Source: Firmicutes bacterium HGW-Firmicutes-10
GTDB lineage: Bacteria > Bacillota_I > Bacilli_A > Erysipelotrichales > Erysipelotrichaceae
Direction: 5' to 3'
Length of the DNA: 17,322 nt
Assembly (NCBI GenBank): GCA_002841605.1
Contig: PHAF01000021.1
Location: 1-17,322 of the forward strand
Part shown: piece after piece, positions 1-7,160 of the stretch
Position numbering within the stretch: position 1 is the stretch's first letter
Layout of the letters: the number at the start of each line of letters is the position of its first letter
Position numbers and translations under genes: made by a program
Notes under the pieces: generated by a model
What the model was told of the DNA's origin: nothing
Database searches by the model: none
What the model saw: the letters and a program-made list of their open reading frames with translations, nothing else

Positions 1-1
1 A

Positions 2-913
2 GAGTTTGTGGCAAAGTTCAATATGATTCAAGTCGGAGACAAAATTCCGTTTCGGCATCAAATCGGTGATAAGCGAAATCATCAGTATGCTTCTTTTGTT
101 GGAGAATCGTATGAAATTGAAGTTGTAGGGTTTTTTAAACTCAACACCGATGAAATATACAATGAAAGCGGGAATCTGAAAGAAGAGTACTACTACATTT
201 ATGTTCCTGAGAATTACTTGAATGAGCGCTATTTAGTGGACAAGCAAATGTATGCGGATGCGCAATACTACGAAGATCCGACGGATCGTTGGTTTCAGTC
301 GTATTATCCGAAAGTTATTTTGAGTTCAGATGAATACCTGGATGATTACAAACAGTTTGCGATCAATCTGATCAATAATAAGGATGTGGAAGTCATTACT
401 TCCAATGATGCGTACGAATCCGTTGCAGCTCCGGTATTGATCATATCACTGATTGCCGAATATATACTTATTCTGGCGTTTGGAGCTACCATTCTTAGCG
501 TCAGTCTTGTCATTCTTTTGTTTTTGCGTGACCGTGTTTATGAAGTCGGTGTGTATGGAGCTTTGGGGGAGAAGAAAGTTTTTAGTGTCATGCAAATCGT
601 GATGGAGATTTTGATCATCACATTCGCCGCGGCATCAATATCAATGTTCACCGGCCAAGTGTTGGCTCAACAGCTTTCAAATTCTATCGTATTGAAGCAG
701 TTGGAGATGGTCGATGAAGCCAAACTGATCAAGGTCGACCAGTCGGAAGCAGCGTTGATCAGTGCATCAGAAGTTGCCCGTGCTTACAAAATCGAGATGA
801 GTACCGAATATGCATTTTTCTTGTATGGCATATTGATGACGACCGGACTTCTTTCTTCTATTGTTCCAATGCTACTGATTGTTTCGGTCAAACCGAAGAA
901 AATATTGTTGTAG
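2..913 (+). CDS. FtsX/MacB-like ABC transporter permease, 5' truncated by window edge
   Basis: C-terminal part of an inner-membrane permease of the FtsX/MacB family. The frame is open to the window edge, and the codons before the first possible GTG start (position 8) align with the middle of the next gene (AKFNMIQVGDKIPF against ADLYNVEVGDNFPL), so the real start lies upstream. Counting from the GTG, there is an extracytoplasmic stretch (about 1-140), a first visible transmembrane helix (about 141-173), a cytoplasmic loop with the family-typical YEVGVYGALGEKK (about 178-190), then helices at about 194-220 and 266-293, ending in KPKKILL. The gene downstream is a clear paralogue with the same layout and the same kind of C-terminus (KPKEILL). 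With the ATPase that follows they should form a heterodimeric MacB/LolCDE-type mechanotransmission complex. The cargo cannot be read from sequence; antimicrobial-peptide, lipid or lipoprotein handling are all possible. Confidence 0.85.
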   Translation, partial: EFVAKFNMIQVGDKIPFRHQIGDKRNHQYASFVGESYEIEVVGFFKLNTDEIYNESGNLKEEYYYIYVPENYLNERYLVDKQMYADAQYYEDPTDRWFQSYYPKVILSSDEYLDDYKQFAINLINNKDVEVITSNDAYESVAAPVLIISLIAEYILILAFGATILSVSLVILLFLRDRVYEVGVYGALGEKKVFSVMQIVMEILIITFAAASISMFTGQVLAQQLSNSIVLKQLEMVDEAKLIKVDQSEAALISASEVARAYKIEMSTEYAFFLYGILMTTGLLSSIVPMLLIVSVKPKKILL

Positions 914-922
914 GAGGCTAAG

Positions 923-2302
923 ATGAACTCATTAAAACGAGCATGGTTAAGTGTCATACGTAAACCCGGCAAGAATTTCTTGTTGTTTTTCATCGTGACC
1001 TTGCTTACTACCTTGATGGCCGCTTCGTTGGCTATCCGTATCGCAAGCAACAATGTTACTGCAGAAATGCAGAATCGCATCGGTTTACAGGTGTCCATTG
1101 CCCCAGAACGTACAGAGCTGGCTTATGGCATGGTTGGTCAGCACATTCCCTATAGCGAACTGAAAAAAGTCGTTAGTTATAAAGGTGTCAAATCGTTCAA
1201 CTATGGGATTTCTTATACCTTTCAGATGTATAAACCTGAACAACGACACATGGTTTTGGTTGAGGGTACTCAAAATCCGGATATCACACATTACTGGCCG
1301 AACTCAAAAGTGATTGCCGGGCGTACATTTACAGAAAAGGAGTTGGCTGAAGGTGCGTATGTAATGGTCGTTTCTAAGCAAATGGCCGATTTATATAACG
1401 TAGAAGTCGGTGATAATTTTCCATTGGGTAGAAAATACTCGATGTATTTTGATCCTTTTGAAGAGTGGTTTGATATGGAAGTCATTGGAATCGTTGATGG
1501 GCCGGAAGTCACAAGGTCTAATCTTTTTGAAGGAGAATTCATCGACTATATGACTTATTACTTTTCAGAAACTCAACGTGACTGGGATCGATTTCCTATA
1601 GCCATTGCTCCGAACATCGTTATCGATACACAAATCATCAATACGAAACTGAATTATCGTCTTGTCGGCATCAATTTGCGTCAGAATGTTCGTATGAGAA
1701 TTCCTATATTGGAAATGGAGTCGTTTGAAGCTGTGACTGAAATGCGAAAATTGTACGGCAAGAAACTGCCAATGCCCTTTAAGTTCAACTTCGCTGATGA
1801 TCAGATTTTGGCGGTTTTGGGTCCTATCGGCACGCTAAATATGATTGCGGAAGCTGTGATGGTGTTTACTATGATCATTGCGGTATTTGTGTGTTCACTC
1901 ATCATCCTGCTCTATCTTAAAGAGAGACGGCATGAGATTGGTATATATTTTGCTTTGGGAGAGAAGAAGAGAAATATTGTCTTACAAGTCGTAATGGAAG
2001 TTTGGATTGTCAGCGTACTAGCCATGACCTTATCGGTATTTGCCGGTACATGGATCGCAAAAGGGTTCTCTTCAGAACTCATACGATTACAATTGCTGAT
2101 GGCCGAGGTACAAAAGGGAAAAGATGATATTATAAACGACAATATTCCTTCAAAAGAAGAAGTTGTCCAAGCATATACGGTTAAGATGTCGAATGAGTAT
2201 ATTTTATTGTTTACCGGTCTGGCGATGTTTACAGTAACTGCATCTACGATCGTACCGATCGTTAATATTCTGAAGTTGAAACCGAAAGAAATTTTGTTGT
2301 AG
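923..2302 (+). CDS. FtsX/MacB-like ABC transporter permease
   Basis: Complete 459-residue permease with MacB/LolC topology. It has one N-terminal helix (about 18-40), a large extracytoplasmic MacB-type domain (about 45-300), and three C-terminal helices (about 306-332, 352-379 and 427-451). The coupling loop KERRHEIGIYFALGEKK sits after the second helix. The start is set by AGGAGG overlapping the stop of the preceding permease, with 9 bases between the two genes. It is paralogous to that upstream permease, including an unusual charged segment before the last helix that ends in (V/A)xAYxxxMSxEY in both. The ATPase gene starts 10 bases downstream, so the three genes form one transcription unit. 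Family assignment is strong; the substrate is unknown. Confidence 0.9.
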   Translation: MNSLKRAWLSVIRKPGKNFLLFFIVTLLTTLMAASLAIRIASNNVTAEMQNRIGLQVSIAPERTELAYGMVGQHIPYSELKKVVSYKGVKSFNYGISYTFQMYKPEQRHMVLVEGTQNPDITHYWPNSKVIAGRTFTEKELAEGAYVMVVSKQMADLYNVEVGDNFPLGRKYSMYFDPFEEWFDMEVIGIVDGPEVTRSNLFEGEFIDYMTYYFSETQRDWDRFPIAIAPNIVIDTQIINTKLNYRLVGINLRQNVRMRIPILEMESFEAVTEMRKLYGKKLPMPFKFNFADDQILAVLGPIGTLNMIAEAVMVFTMIIAVFVCSLIILLYLKERRHEIGIYFALGEKKRNIVLQVVMEVWIVSVLAMTLSVFAGTWIAKGFSSELIRLQLLMAEVQKGKDDIINDNIPSKEEVVQAYTVKMSNEYILLFTGLAMFTVTASTIVPIVNILKLKPKEILL

Positions 2303-2312
2303 GAGGGGTTAC

Positions 2313-2990
2313 ATGAAACTGCTAGATATAAAAGATGTATTCTTTACATATCCCGATGGAGACAGTGTCCGGACGATTTTGGATCACGTCAACGTGACTT
2401 TTGAAAAAGGTCATTTTTATGCGATCGTCGGATCTTCGGGATCCGGTAAAACCACATTTCTGACGTTGATCGCCGGTTTGGATAGTGCTAAAGAAGGAAG
2501 TATTTTGTTTAAGGATAAAGATATTGCGGAAATCGGGCTTTGGGAATACCGTCGTAATCATGTCGGTATGGTTTTTCAGAGTTACAACTTAATCCCGTAT
2601 ATGACCGGTCTGGAAAATGTTTTGGTTGCCATGGGTATTTCCGGTAAGTTGCATAAGAAGCGAGAGGCATATGAACTGCTTGAGTCAATCGGGATTGCGA
2701 AAAGCAAAGCCGATCGCAATGTCCGTCGATTATCCGGAGGGGAGCAACAGCGCATTGCGATTGCACGAGCGATGGCCAATCAACCGGATATCATCGTTGC
2801 GGATGAGCCGACCGGAAATCTGGATGGTGAGACGGAAGATACGATCATCGGATTATTTAAACAATTAGCCCAAGATAAAGACAAATGCGTCATCGTTGTC
2901 ACTCATTCCGAGAAGGTCGCTAAGCATGCAGACTATATTTTGCGCTTACACGCAACCAAAGGGACCTTTGTAATCGAAGATAACCGATAA
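2313..2990 (+). CDS. ABC transporter ATP-binding protein (LolD/MacB class)
   Basis: Cytoplasmic ATPase of 225 residues, the usual length for LolD-like subunits. All motifs are intact: Walker A GSSGSGKTT (40-48), Q-loop Gln89 in VFQSYNLIP, ABC signature LSGGEQQR (140-147), Walker B IIVADEP (160-166), D-loop GNLD and switch His198 in VVTHS. It powers the two permeases encoded just upstream. The ribosome-binding site AGGAGG overlaps the stop codon of the second permease. A weak hairpin terminator follows at 3028-3047, so this is probably the last gene of the transporter operon. Confidence 0.93.
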   Translation: MKLLDIKDVFFTYPDGDSVRTILDHVNVTFEKGHFYAIVGSSGSGKTTFLTLIAGLDSAKEGSILFKDKDIAEIGLWEYRRNHVGMVFQSYNLIPYMTGLENVLVAMGISGKLHKKREAYELLESIGIAKSKADRNVRRLSGGEQQRIAIARAMANQPDIIVADEPTGNLDGETEDTIIGLFKQLAQDKDKCVIVVTHSEKVAKHADYILRLHATKGTFVIEDNR

Positions 2991-3027
2991 CACTTTGTTG
3001 CGCCATCGTCAAAAAAGCTTTAAAATG

Positions 3028-3047
3028 AAGGGGAGAAATCCCCTTTT
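3028..3047 (+). terminator. Weak intrinsic terminator after ABC operon
   Basis: Stem AAGGGG (3028-3033), loop AGAAAT, stem CCCCTT (3040-3045), followed by only a short T run. It is well placed 38 bases after the ATPase stop. The short U tract and 6-bp stem make read-through likely. Confidence 0.5.
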
Positions 3048-3073
3048 GACATTAAAAGGATTTAATCATTAAT
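3046..3073 (+). promoter_or_regulatory. Candidate promoter for the cysteine desulfurase operon
   Basis: Perfect -35 TTGACA (3046-3051), 16-bp spacer and a 4/6 -10 ATTAAT (3068-3073). The -10 and the whole spacer lie inside the inverted repeat 3053-3080. An alternative -10-like TATATA at 3079-3084 is too far from the -35. The -35 is convincing; the -10 is not. Confidence 0.35.
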
Positions 3074-3080
3074 CCTTTTA
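3053..3080. repeat. 10-bp inverted repeat over promoter spacer and -10
   Basis: TAAAAGGATT (3053-3062) is perfectly inverted as AATCCTTTTA (3071-3080) around an 8-base centre. It starts two bases after the TTGACA box and ends 29 bases before the start codon of the desulfurase gene. It could be an operator, or an RNA hairpin backing up the weak terminator just before it. Confidence 0.7.
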
Positions 3081-3109
3081 TATAGAACTTTCTAAAGTGA
3101 GGTAACGCC

Positions 3110-4225
3110 ATGATATATTTGGATTACAGTGCTACGACTCCGATCGATGATGAAGTGTTGATGCGATATGTTCATGTAGAGAAACATGCTTTTGCCAATG
3201 CGAACTCAAAACATTTCTTGGGAATGAAGGCTCATGCGGAAATCAGCGATGCTACTGAAAAAATCGCAGAGCTGCTTAAAGTTGATCCGAGTGAAATTAT
3301 ATATACGTCCTGCGCTTCTGAAGCAAACAATACCGCCATTAAAGGAGTCGCTCTTAAGTATCCTAATAAAAAGCACATCATTACTTCCGCACTTGAACAT
3401 TCATCGGTCGTCGCACCGTTGTACTATTTACAACAGAATGACTATGTCATTGATATGGTCAATCTTGATGAGCATGGCCGGTTTGATTTACACCACTTAG
3501 AGTCATTGATTAAAGAAGATACATTGTTGATCAGTTTGGTTGCGGTTGACAGTGAAACCGGAATTCGTCAGCCAATTGAGGAAGTTGGCAAATTGGCGAA
3601 AAACAAGAAAGTACTTTTTCATTGTGATATTACTCAAGCTCTGGGTAAATGTCCGATCGATGTATCGGATATTGATCTTATCAGTTGCAGTGCTCATAAA
3701 ATATACGGTCCCAAAGGGATCGGATTATTGGTTAAGCGCAAAGGTGTATCTTTGGTGCCGTTGATTCACGGTGGCCGCTCAACAACATCCTTTCGGTCGG
3801 GTACTCCGCAAAACGCATTGATATGTGCATTTGCTCAAGCGATGGAACTTGCTTTTTGGAATATGGAGACTCGTATCCAACGGGCGAAAGAGCTTCGAAC
3901 GTTTTTAGTGAATAATTTGTCATTATTTGATAAGATATCCATAAACTCCAATGAGTTTGCCATTCAACAGATTTTGAATATCAGTGTCCGTGGCATTGAT
4001 TCAGATGAATGGGTTATGAAATTCTCTCAAAAGGATATTTGCATATCTGCCAGAAGCGCATGTTCGGGTAAGGAAAACTTCTCGAAATCCGTTTATGCAA
4101 TTACCAAGGACAATGGCCGCGCGACTTCATCTTTGCGTATCAGTTTGTCACATTTGACAACAATGGACCAATTGAGAGCATTTTTAGATGTATTAGAGGA
4201 CTTTCTAAAAGAAATGGGTGAATAA
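3110..4225 (+). CDS. Cysteine desulfurase, NifS/IscS family
   Basis: PLP-dependent aminotransferase-V fold protein of 371 residues that should convert cysteine to alanine and pass a persulfide to Fe-S cluster, thiouridine or other sulfur acceptors. The start MIYLDYSATTP is typical of NifS/IscS. Cofactor residues are present: His97 in LEHSSV, Asp173 and Gln176 in HCDITQALGK, and the PLP Lys197 in SAHKIYGPKG. The sulfur-carrying Cys318 lies in ARSACSG. No scaffold gene (NifU/IscU) or MnmA is adjacent; instead the stop codon directly abuts the start of a small thioredoxin-like gene, followed by a DsbD-like protein. The sulfur may therefore be released or cycled by dithiol reductants, which is inference. 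Start preceded by a GTGAGGT ribosome-binding site. Confidence 0.9.
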   Translation: MIYLDYSATTPIDDEVLMRYVHVEKHAFANANSKHFLGMKAHAEISDATEKIAELLKVDPSEIIYTSCASEANNTAIKGVALKYPNKKHIITSALEHSSVVAPLYYLQQNDYVIDMVNLDEHGRFDLHHLESLIKEDTLLISLVAVDSETGIRQPIEEVGKLAKNKKVLFHCDITQALGKCPIDVSDIDLISCSAHKIYGPKGIGLLVKRKGVSLVPLIHGGRSTTSFRSGTPQNALICAFAQAMELAFWNMETRIQRAKELRTFLVNNLSLFDKISINSNEFAIQQILNISVRGIDSDEWVMKFSQKDICISARSACSGKENFSKSVYAITKDNGRATSSLRISLSHLTTMDQLRAFLDVLEDFLKEMGE

Positions 4226-4486
4226 ATGAAACTGATTGCTATTTCAGCTATCTGGTGTCCGGCGTGTTTGATTATGAGCAAGCGGGTCAAAGAAGCGCTT
4301 CAACAATATCCGGATTGGACGTTTGAAAAACTTGATTTGGATATGGATGAAGAAGAAGCTTTGAAGTGGAATCCGGGGAAGACGTTACCGGTGTTTATTG
4401 TATTGGACCAAAGCGGCAATGAAGTGCGCAGAGTTATCGGCGAATTATCAAAGGACCGCTTGATAAAGGATGTATTCCATGGTTAA
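4226..4486 (+). CDS. Small thioredoxin-like protein (WCPAC)
   Basis: Cytoplasmic 86-residue thioredoxin-fold protein without a signal peptide. It has the active site Trp10-Cys-Pro-Ala-Cys14 after the first strand and a cis-proline at Pro55 in KTLPVF, followed by the last strands and helix. It is shorter than classical thioredoxin (about 105 residues), in the size range of glutaredoxin/NrdH-like proteins. Its ATG follows the desulfurase stop with no gap, implying translational coupling. The next gene, a secreted-thioredoxin/CcdA-type carrier, overlaps it by 8 bases. A sensible role is cytoplasmic electron donor to that membrane carrier or reductant for the desulfurase persulfide. This is inferred from order. 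Confidence 0.85.
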   Translation: MKLIAISAIWCPACLIMSKRVKEALQQYPDWTFEKLDLDMDEEEALKWNPGKTLPVFIVLDQSGNEVRRVIGELSKDRLIKDVFHG

Positions 4487-5669
4487 AAAACTAGGTATAT
4501 TTATTTTTGCGTTATTACTGTTATCTTCTTTCTTCACTCCTGTGCAAGCTGAAGATAAAGTTATCAATATTTTCTCTTTCCATGCAGAAGGATGTTTATA
4601 CTGCGCGAAGGAAGAAGCTTTTTTTCAAGAGCTAGAGAAAACGGACAAAAATCTCAAAATTTATCGTTTCGAGATTGCTTATGACAAAGAAGGACAGGCA
4701 GTTGCTAAAAAAGTGGAAGATTTGTTGGGAATAAAGATTTCGACAGTACCTTATGTGATCATCGGAAGACAGTCCATCATCGGATTTACCGAAGGGATCA
4801 CGGACAAAGAGATCTTAGAAGCCATTGAATATAACCGCACCCATGTGGTTCGCGATATCGTTGGTGAGATGCTGGGAGTGGCTGTACCTTTTACCGGAGA
4901 TGAAGATGATCCAAAGGAGACAGTCATTCGATTGCCGTTTTTTGGTGAGGTAAAAGCAAAATCTGTTTCCTTACCTCTTTTGGCCGTGGTCATCGGAACA
5001 CTGGACGGATTTAATCCTTGTGCAATGTGGGTATTGTTATTATTAATCAGTATGCTTATACATATTAAGGAAAAATGGAAGATGTGGACCTTGGGATTGA
5101 TCTTCCTGTTTACTTCGGCAGTCATGTATTTCTTCTTTATGCTGTCATGGCTGAACATCACCATGTTGTTTGGATCTGTATTTATATTGCGTTTGATCAT
5201 CGGTGCCGTTGCTGTTGGCGGCGGTACAATTAATATCCGCAATGGCTTGAAAAAGGATGATGGTTGTGAAGTTGTCGATAGTACTCAACGCAAGAAGCTG
5301 CGTCAGCGGATTCAGGAAATATCTGATCAACCGACCTTTATATTAGCTATCGTGGGTATTATGGGATTGGCAATTACGGTCAATCTGGTCGAACTTTTAT
5401 GTTCAGCGGGATTGCCGATCGTCTTTACACAGGTATTGGCTCTTAATCAAGTGACCTATTGGGAAAAAATCGGATATTTGCTGCTTTATGTCTCTTTCTT
5501 CTTGTTGGATGACATTGTCGTATTTGTGATTGCGATGAAAACCTTTGAGTTGACCGGCATTTCGACGAAGTATGCTAAATATTCTCATTTGATTGGTGGA
5601 GCAATCATGATTATTCTTGGAATTTTAATGGTGGTAAAACCGGGTTGGCTGATGTTTAATTTCAGCTGA
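4479..5669 (+). CDS. Extracytoplasmic thioredoxin domain fused to CcdA/DsbD-like transmembrane domain
   Basis: The 396-residue product starts at ATG 4479, chosen because AAAGGA (4465-4470) stands 8 bases before it while overlapping the alternative ATG 4470; the resulting N-terminus is a clean signal peptide (about 1-24, cut after VQA). Residues 27-125 form a thioredoxin-like domain with Cys39-Leu-Tyr-Cys42 and cis-Pro91 (STVPYV). Residues about 165-390 form a six-helix CcdA/DsbD-beta-like domain with the redox cysteines Cys181 (DGFNPCAMW) and Cys308 (VELLCSAGLP). It should carry electrons from cytoplasmic thioredoxin across the membrane onto its own outside CxxC. The order (outside domain first, membrane domain second, no gamma domain) is a compact DsbD-like design. 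The small thioredoxin gene just upstream is the obvious donor. Confidence 0.88.
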   Translation: MVKKLGIFIFALLLLSSFFTPVQAEDKVINIFSFHAEGCLYCAKEEAFFQELEKTDKNLKIYRFEIAYDKEGQAVAKKVEDLLGIKISTVPYVIIGRQSIIGFTEGITDKEILEAIEYNRTHVVRDIVGEMLGVAVPFTGDEDDPKETVIRLPFFGEVKAKSVSLPLLAVVIGTLDGFNPCAMWVLLLLISMLIHIKEKWKMWTLGLIFLFTSAVMYFFFMLSWLNITMLFGSVFILRLIIGAVAVGGGTINIRNGLKKDDGCEVVDSTQRKKLRQRIQEISDQPTFILAIVGIMGLAITVNLVELLCSAGLPIVFTQVLALNQVTYWEKIGYLLLYVSFFLLDDIVVFVIAMKTFELTGISTKYAKYSHLIGGAIMIILGILMVVKPGWLMFNFS

Positions 5670-5681
5670 TAGGGAGGGCAT

Positions 5682-6506
5682 ATGATTATAACCAATAAAC
5701 AGGGATTGAAGTTATATGTTGAAACGCTAAATATGGACAAAAAAGGTGATGCGATTTTCTTTCTAAATGGTGTCATGGCTTCGGTCAACAGTTGGGGATA
5801 TCAGCGCGGAGTTTTTGAAGATGCTGGATTCCGCCTGGTTTTTCATGATTTTGTAAACCAGCTCCGCTCAGATAAAAGTGTAGAGGTTTATACTCTTTCT
5901 GCTCATTGTGAAGACATTATTGAAATTATGAACGAATTAGAAATTGAGTCGGCTCATTTGATCGGTACCAGTTATGGCGGGGAAGTTGCCATGAAAATGG
6001 CTATCGAGTTTCCAAAACGCGTAAAGACGATTTCGATCATCGATTCGACCAGTGAAACCGATGCATTAATGGTTCATCAGGTAAAAATGTGGCAAATGAT
6101 GGCCGAAAAACTTTCCGGTGAAGATTTCTTTCTTGGGATTTTGGGTAGTGTATATGGTGAGAAATACTTGCGGGAATATGGTGAAATGTTGAGAAAACGG
6201 GCAAAAGATTTTAATGGATTGCCCAAAGATTATTTCAGCGGATTGTGCAGTTTGATCGATTCCTTCATCAATGATGTCGATTTTACGTGGGATTTGACAA
6301 AAATCACCTCAAAAGCATTGGTGGTTTGCGGCCAGGATGATATACTTAAACCTGTCAGATATTCAAAACAGATCGCGCAAATTATTCCGGACTGTGAATT
6401 TGTCATTTTACCGGATTGCGGACATGTTGCAATTTATGAAGCAACGGACGCATTGAATAGCTGTCTTTTGGGATTTTTGATGAAGAATAGGGGAAATAAG
6501 TCATGA
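5682..6506 (+). CDS. Alpha/beta hydrolase
   Basis: Cytoplasmic alpha/beta-hydrolase of 274 residues. The oxyanion region FFLNGVMAS follows the first strands, the nucleophile elbow is GTSYGG with Ser97, the acid is in VVCGQDDILKP (Asp219 or Asp220), and the catalytic His248 is in PDCGHVAIYE. These are arranged as in esterases, lactonases and C-C hydrolases of the PcaD/MhpC type; the substrate cannot be told. AGGGAGGG precedes the ATG. It lies 12 bases after the DsbD-like gene and its stop overlaps the next ATG (ATGA), so it belongs to the same operon, although a link to thiol chemistry is not obvious. Confidence 0.85.
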   Translation: MIITNKQGLKLYVETLNMDKKGDAIFFLNGVMASVNSWGYQRGVFEDAGFRLVFHDFVNQLRSDKSVEVYTLSAHCEDIIEIMNELEIESAHLIGTSYGGEVAMKMAIEFPKRVKTISIIDSTSETDALMVHQVKMWQMMAEKLSGEDFFLGILGSVYGEKYLREYGEMLRKRAKDFNGLPKDYFSGLCSLIDSFINDVDFTWDLTKITSKALVVCGQDDILKPVRYSKQIAQIIPDCEFVILPDCGHVAIYEATDALNSCLLGFLMKNRGNKS

Positions 6507-6814
6507 AAGCTTTAATAATGAAGTATATCGAGTATTTGTTTATCTTTTTAGCACCTATAGCCATTGGATTCGCCTACTTCTTGGTTATTATGTTGCTGAA
6601 GAAAATAAGCAAATATGTCAATTATTTGATCGGATTGATCATCCCGTTAGCAATCAACGTCGTATTTTTATTTATGATATTTCCGACGTATCAAGGGGAC
6701 ATCAACCCAGCCTTTGTAGAAAGTGTAAGTTATTTCGGATTATCCCTGGCAGGAACTCTGACTTACGCCGTATTCGCAATTTCGGCTTCAGGAATCAGAA
6801 AACGGACAAAGTAG
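6503..6814 (+). CDS. Small integral membrane protein, function unknown
   Basis: 103-residue hydrophobic protein with three predicted helices at about 10-33, 41-63 and 75-97 and a basic C-terminal tail (SGIRKRTK), which suggests a cytoplasmic C-terminus. I do not recognise a family. The ATG overlaps the hydrolase stop by four bases (ATGA) and has AGGGGA eight bases upstream, so it is translated as the last gene of the operon, right before the terminator at 6813-6838. No cysteines or charged intramembrane motifs stand out. Confidence 0.75.
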   Translation: MKALIMKYIEYLFIFLAPIAIGFAYFLVIMLLKKISKYVNYLIGLIIPLAINVVFLFMIFPTYQGDINPAFVESVSYFGLSLAGTLTYAVFAISASGIRKRTK

Positions 6815-6838
6815 CTCCCGCCAAGTGGGAGTTTTTTT
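6813..6838 (+). terminator. Intrinsic terminator
   Basis: Stem CTCCC (6815-6819), 7-base loop, stem GGGAG (6827-6831), then seven Ts. It overlaps the stop codon of the membrane-protein gene and ends the desulfurase operon ahead of the feo promoter. Confidence 0.9.
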
Positions 6839-6869
6839 ATTTATCAGAAACAATTATTGTTATTATGCG

Positions 6870-6897
6870 TTGACTTTGTGAATCAGAAAACTATAAT
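6870..6897 (+). promoter_or_regulatory. Sigma-A-type promoter of the feo operon
   Basis: -35 TTGACT (6870-6875), 16-bp spacer, perfect -10 TATAAT (6892-6897). It starts transcription at about 6903, inside the operator described next, 33 bases before feoA. Confidence 0.85.
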
Positions 6898-6898
6898 T

Positions 6899-6926
6899 GT
6901 TAGTGTATTCTAACTTCTAAGTTAGA
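6899..6926. promoter_or_regulatory. Operator: three alternating GTTAG half-sites at 11-bp spacing
   Basis: GTTAG (6899-6903), CTAAC (6910-6914) and GTTAG (6921-6925) lie exactly 11 bp apart. The second pair sits in a perfect 18-bp palindrome with arms TCTAACTT and AAGTTAGA (6909-6926). It covers the expected transcription start directly after the -10 box, where bound repressor would block transcription. The half-site resembles the TTAGG/CTAA cores of DtxR/IdeR boxes, and a DtxR-family gene lies in the same operon, so metal-dependent autorepression is the natural reading. Confidence 0.75.
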
Positions 6927-6935
6927 GGAGGATGT

Positions 6936-7160
6936 ATGACATTAAAGGATGTAAACCCCGGTCAAGTTTGTGTCATTGAGGGGATCGGTAAAAAAAGTTC
7001 GTTACGCAAACGAATTATTGATATGGGTTTGACGATCGGGACGATCATCGAAGTCCGAAAACTGGCTCCTTTAGGAGATCCAATCGAAATTCTAATTCGC
7101 GGTTATCACTTAAGTTTACGTAAAGCGGAAGCCGCTGAAGTATTTGTGAGGTTAGTATAA
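6936..7160 (+). CDS. feoA: FeoA, ferrous iron transport accessory protein
   Basis: 74-residue SH3-like FeoA protein, the normal size for the family. It shows the expected core: GQVCVIEGIG near the start, a central basic stretch and DMGLTIGTIIEV (about 30-41), then LGDPIEILIRGYHLSLRKAEAAEV. FeoA acts in the cytoplasm with FeoB to promote Fe(II) uptake. GAGGAGGA precedes the ATG, and the stop overlaps the feoB ATG by one base (TAATG), so the two are translationally coupled. Transcription is from the promoter and GTTAG operator immediately upstream. Confidence 0.93.
   Translation: MTLKDVNPGQVCVIEGIGKKSSLRKRIIDMGLTIGTIIEVRKLAPLGDPIEILIRGYHLSLRKAEAAEVFVRLV

Noticed and set aside
4751..5242. 163-residue minus-strand open frame opposite the DsbD-like gene
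   Set aside because: It lies entirely inside a well-supported gene, has no recognisable domain or ribosome-binding site, and is low-complexity Ser/Thr/Ile as expected of an antisense shadow.
6991..7012. GTTAG-like or repeated sites elsewhere inside feoA as further operators
   Set aside because: Only scattered partial matches such as GTTAG near 7151 occur, without the dyad or the 11-bp spacing.
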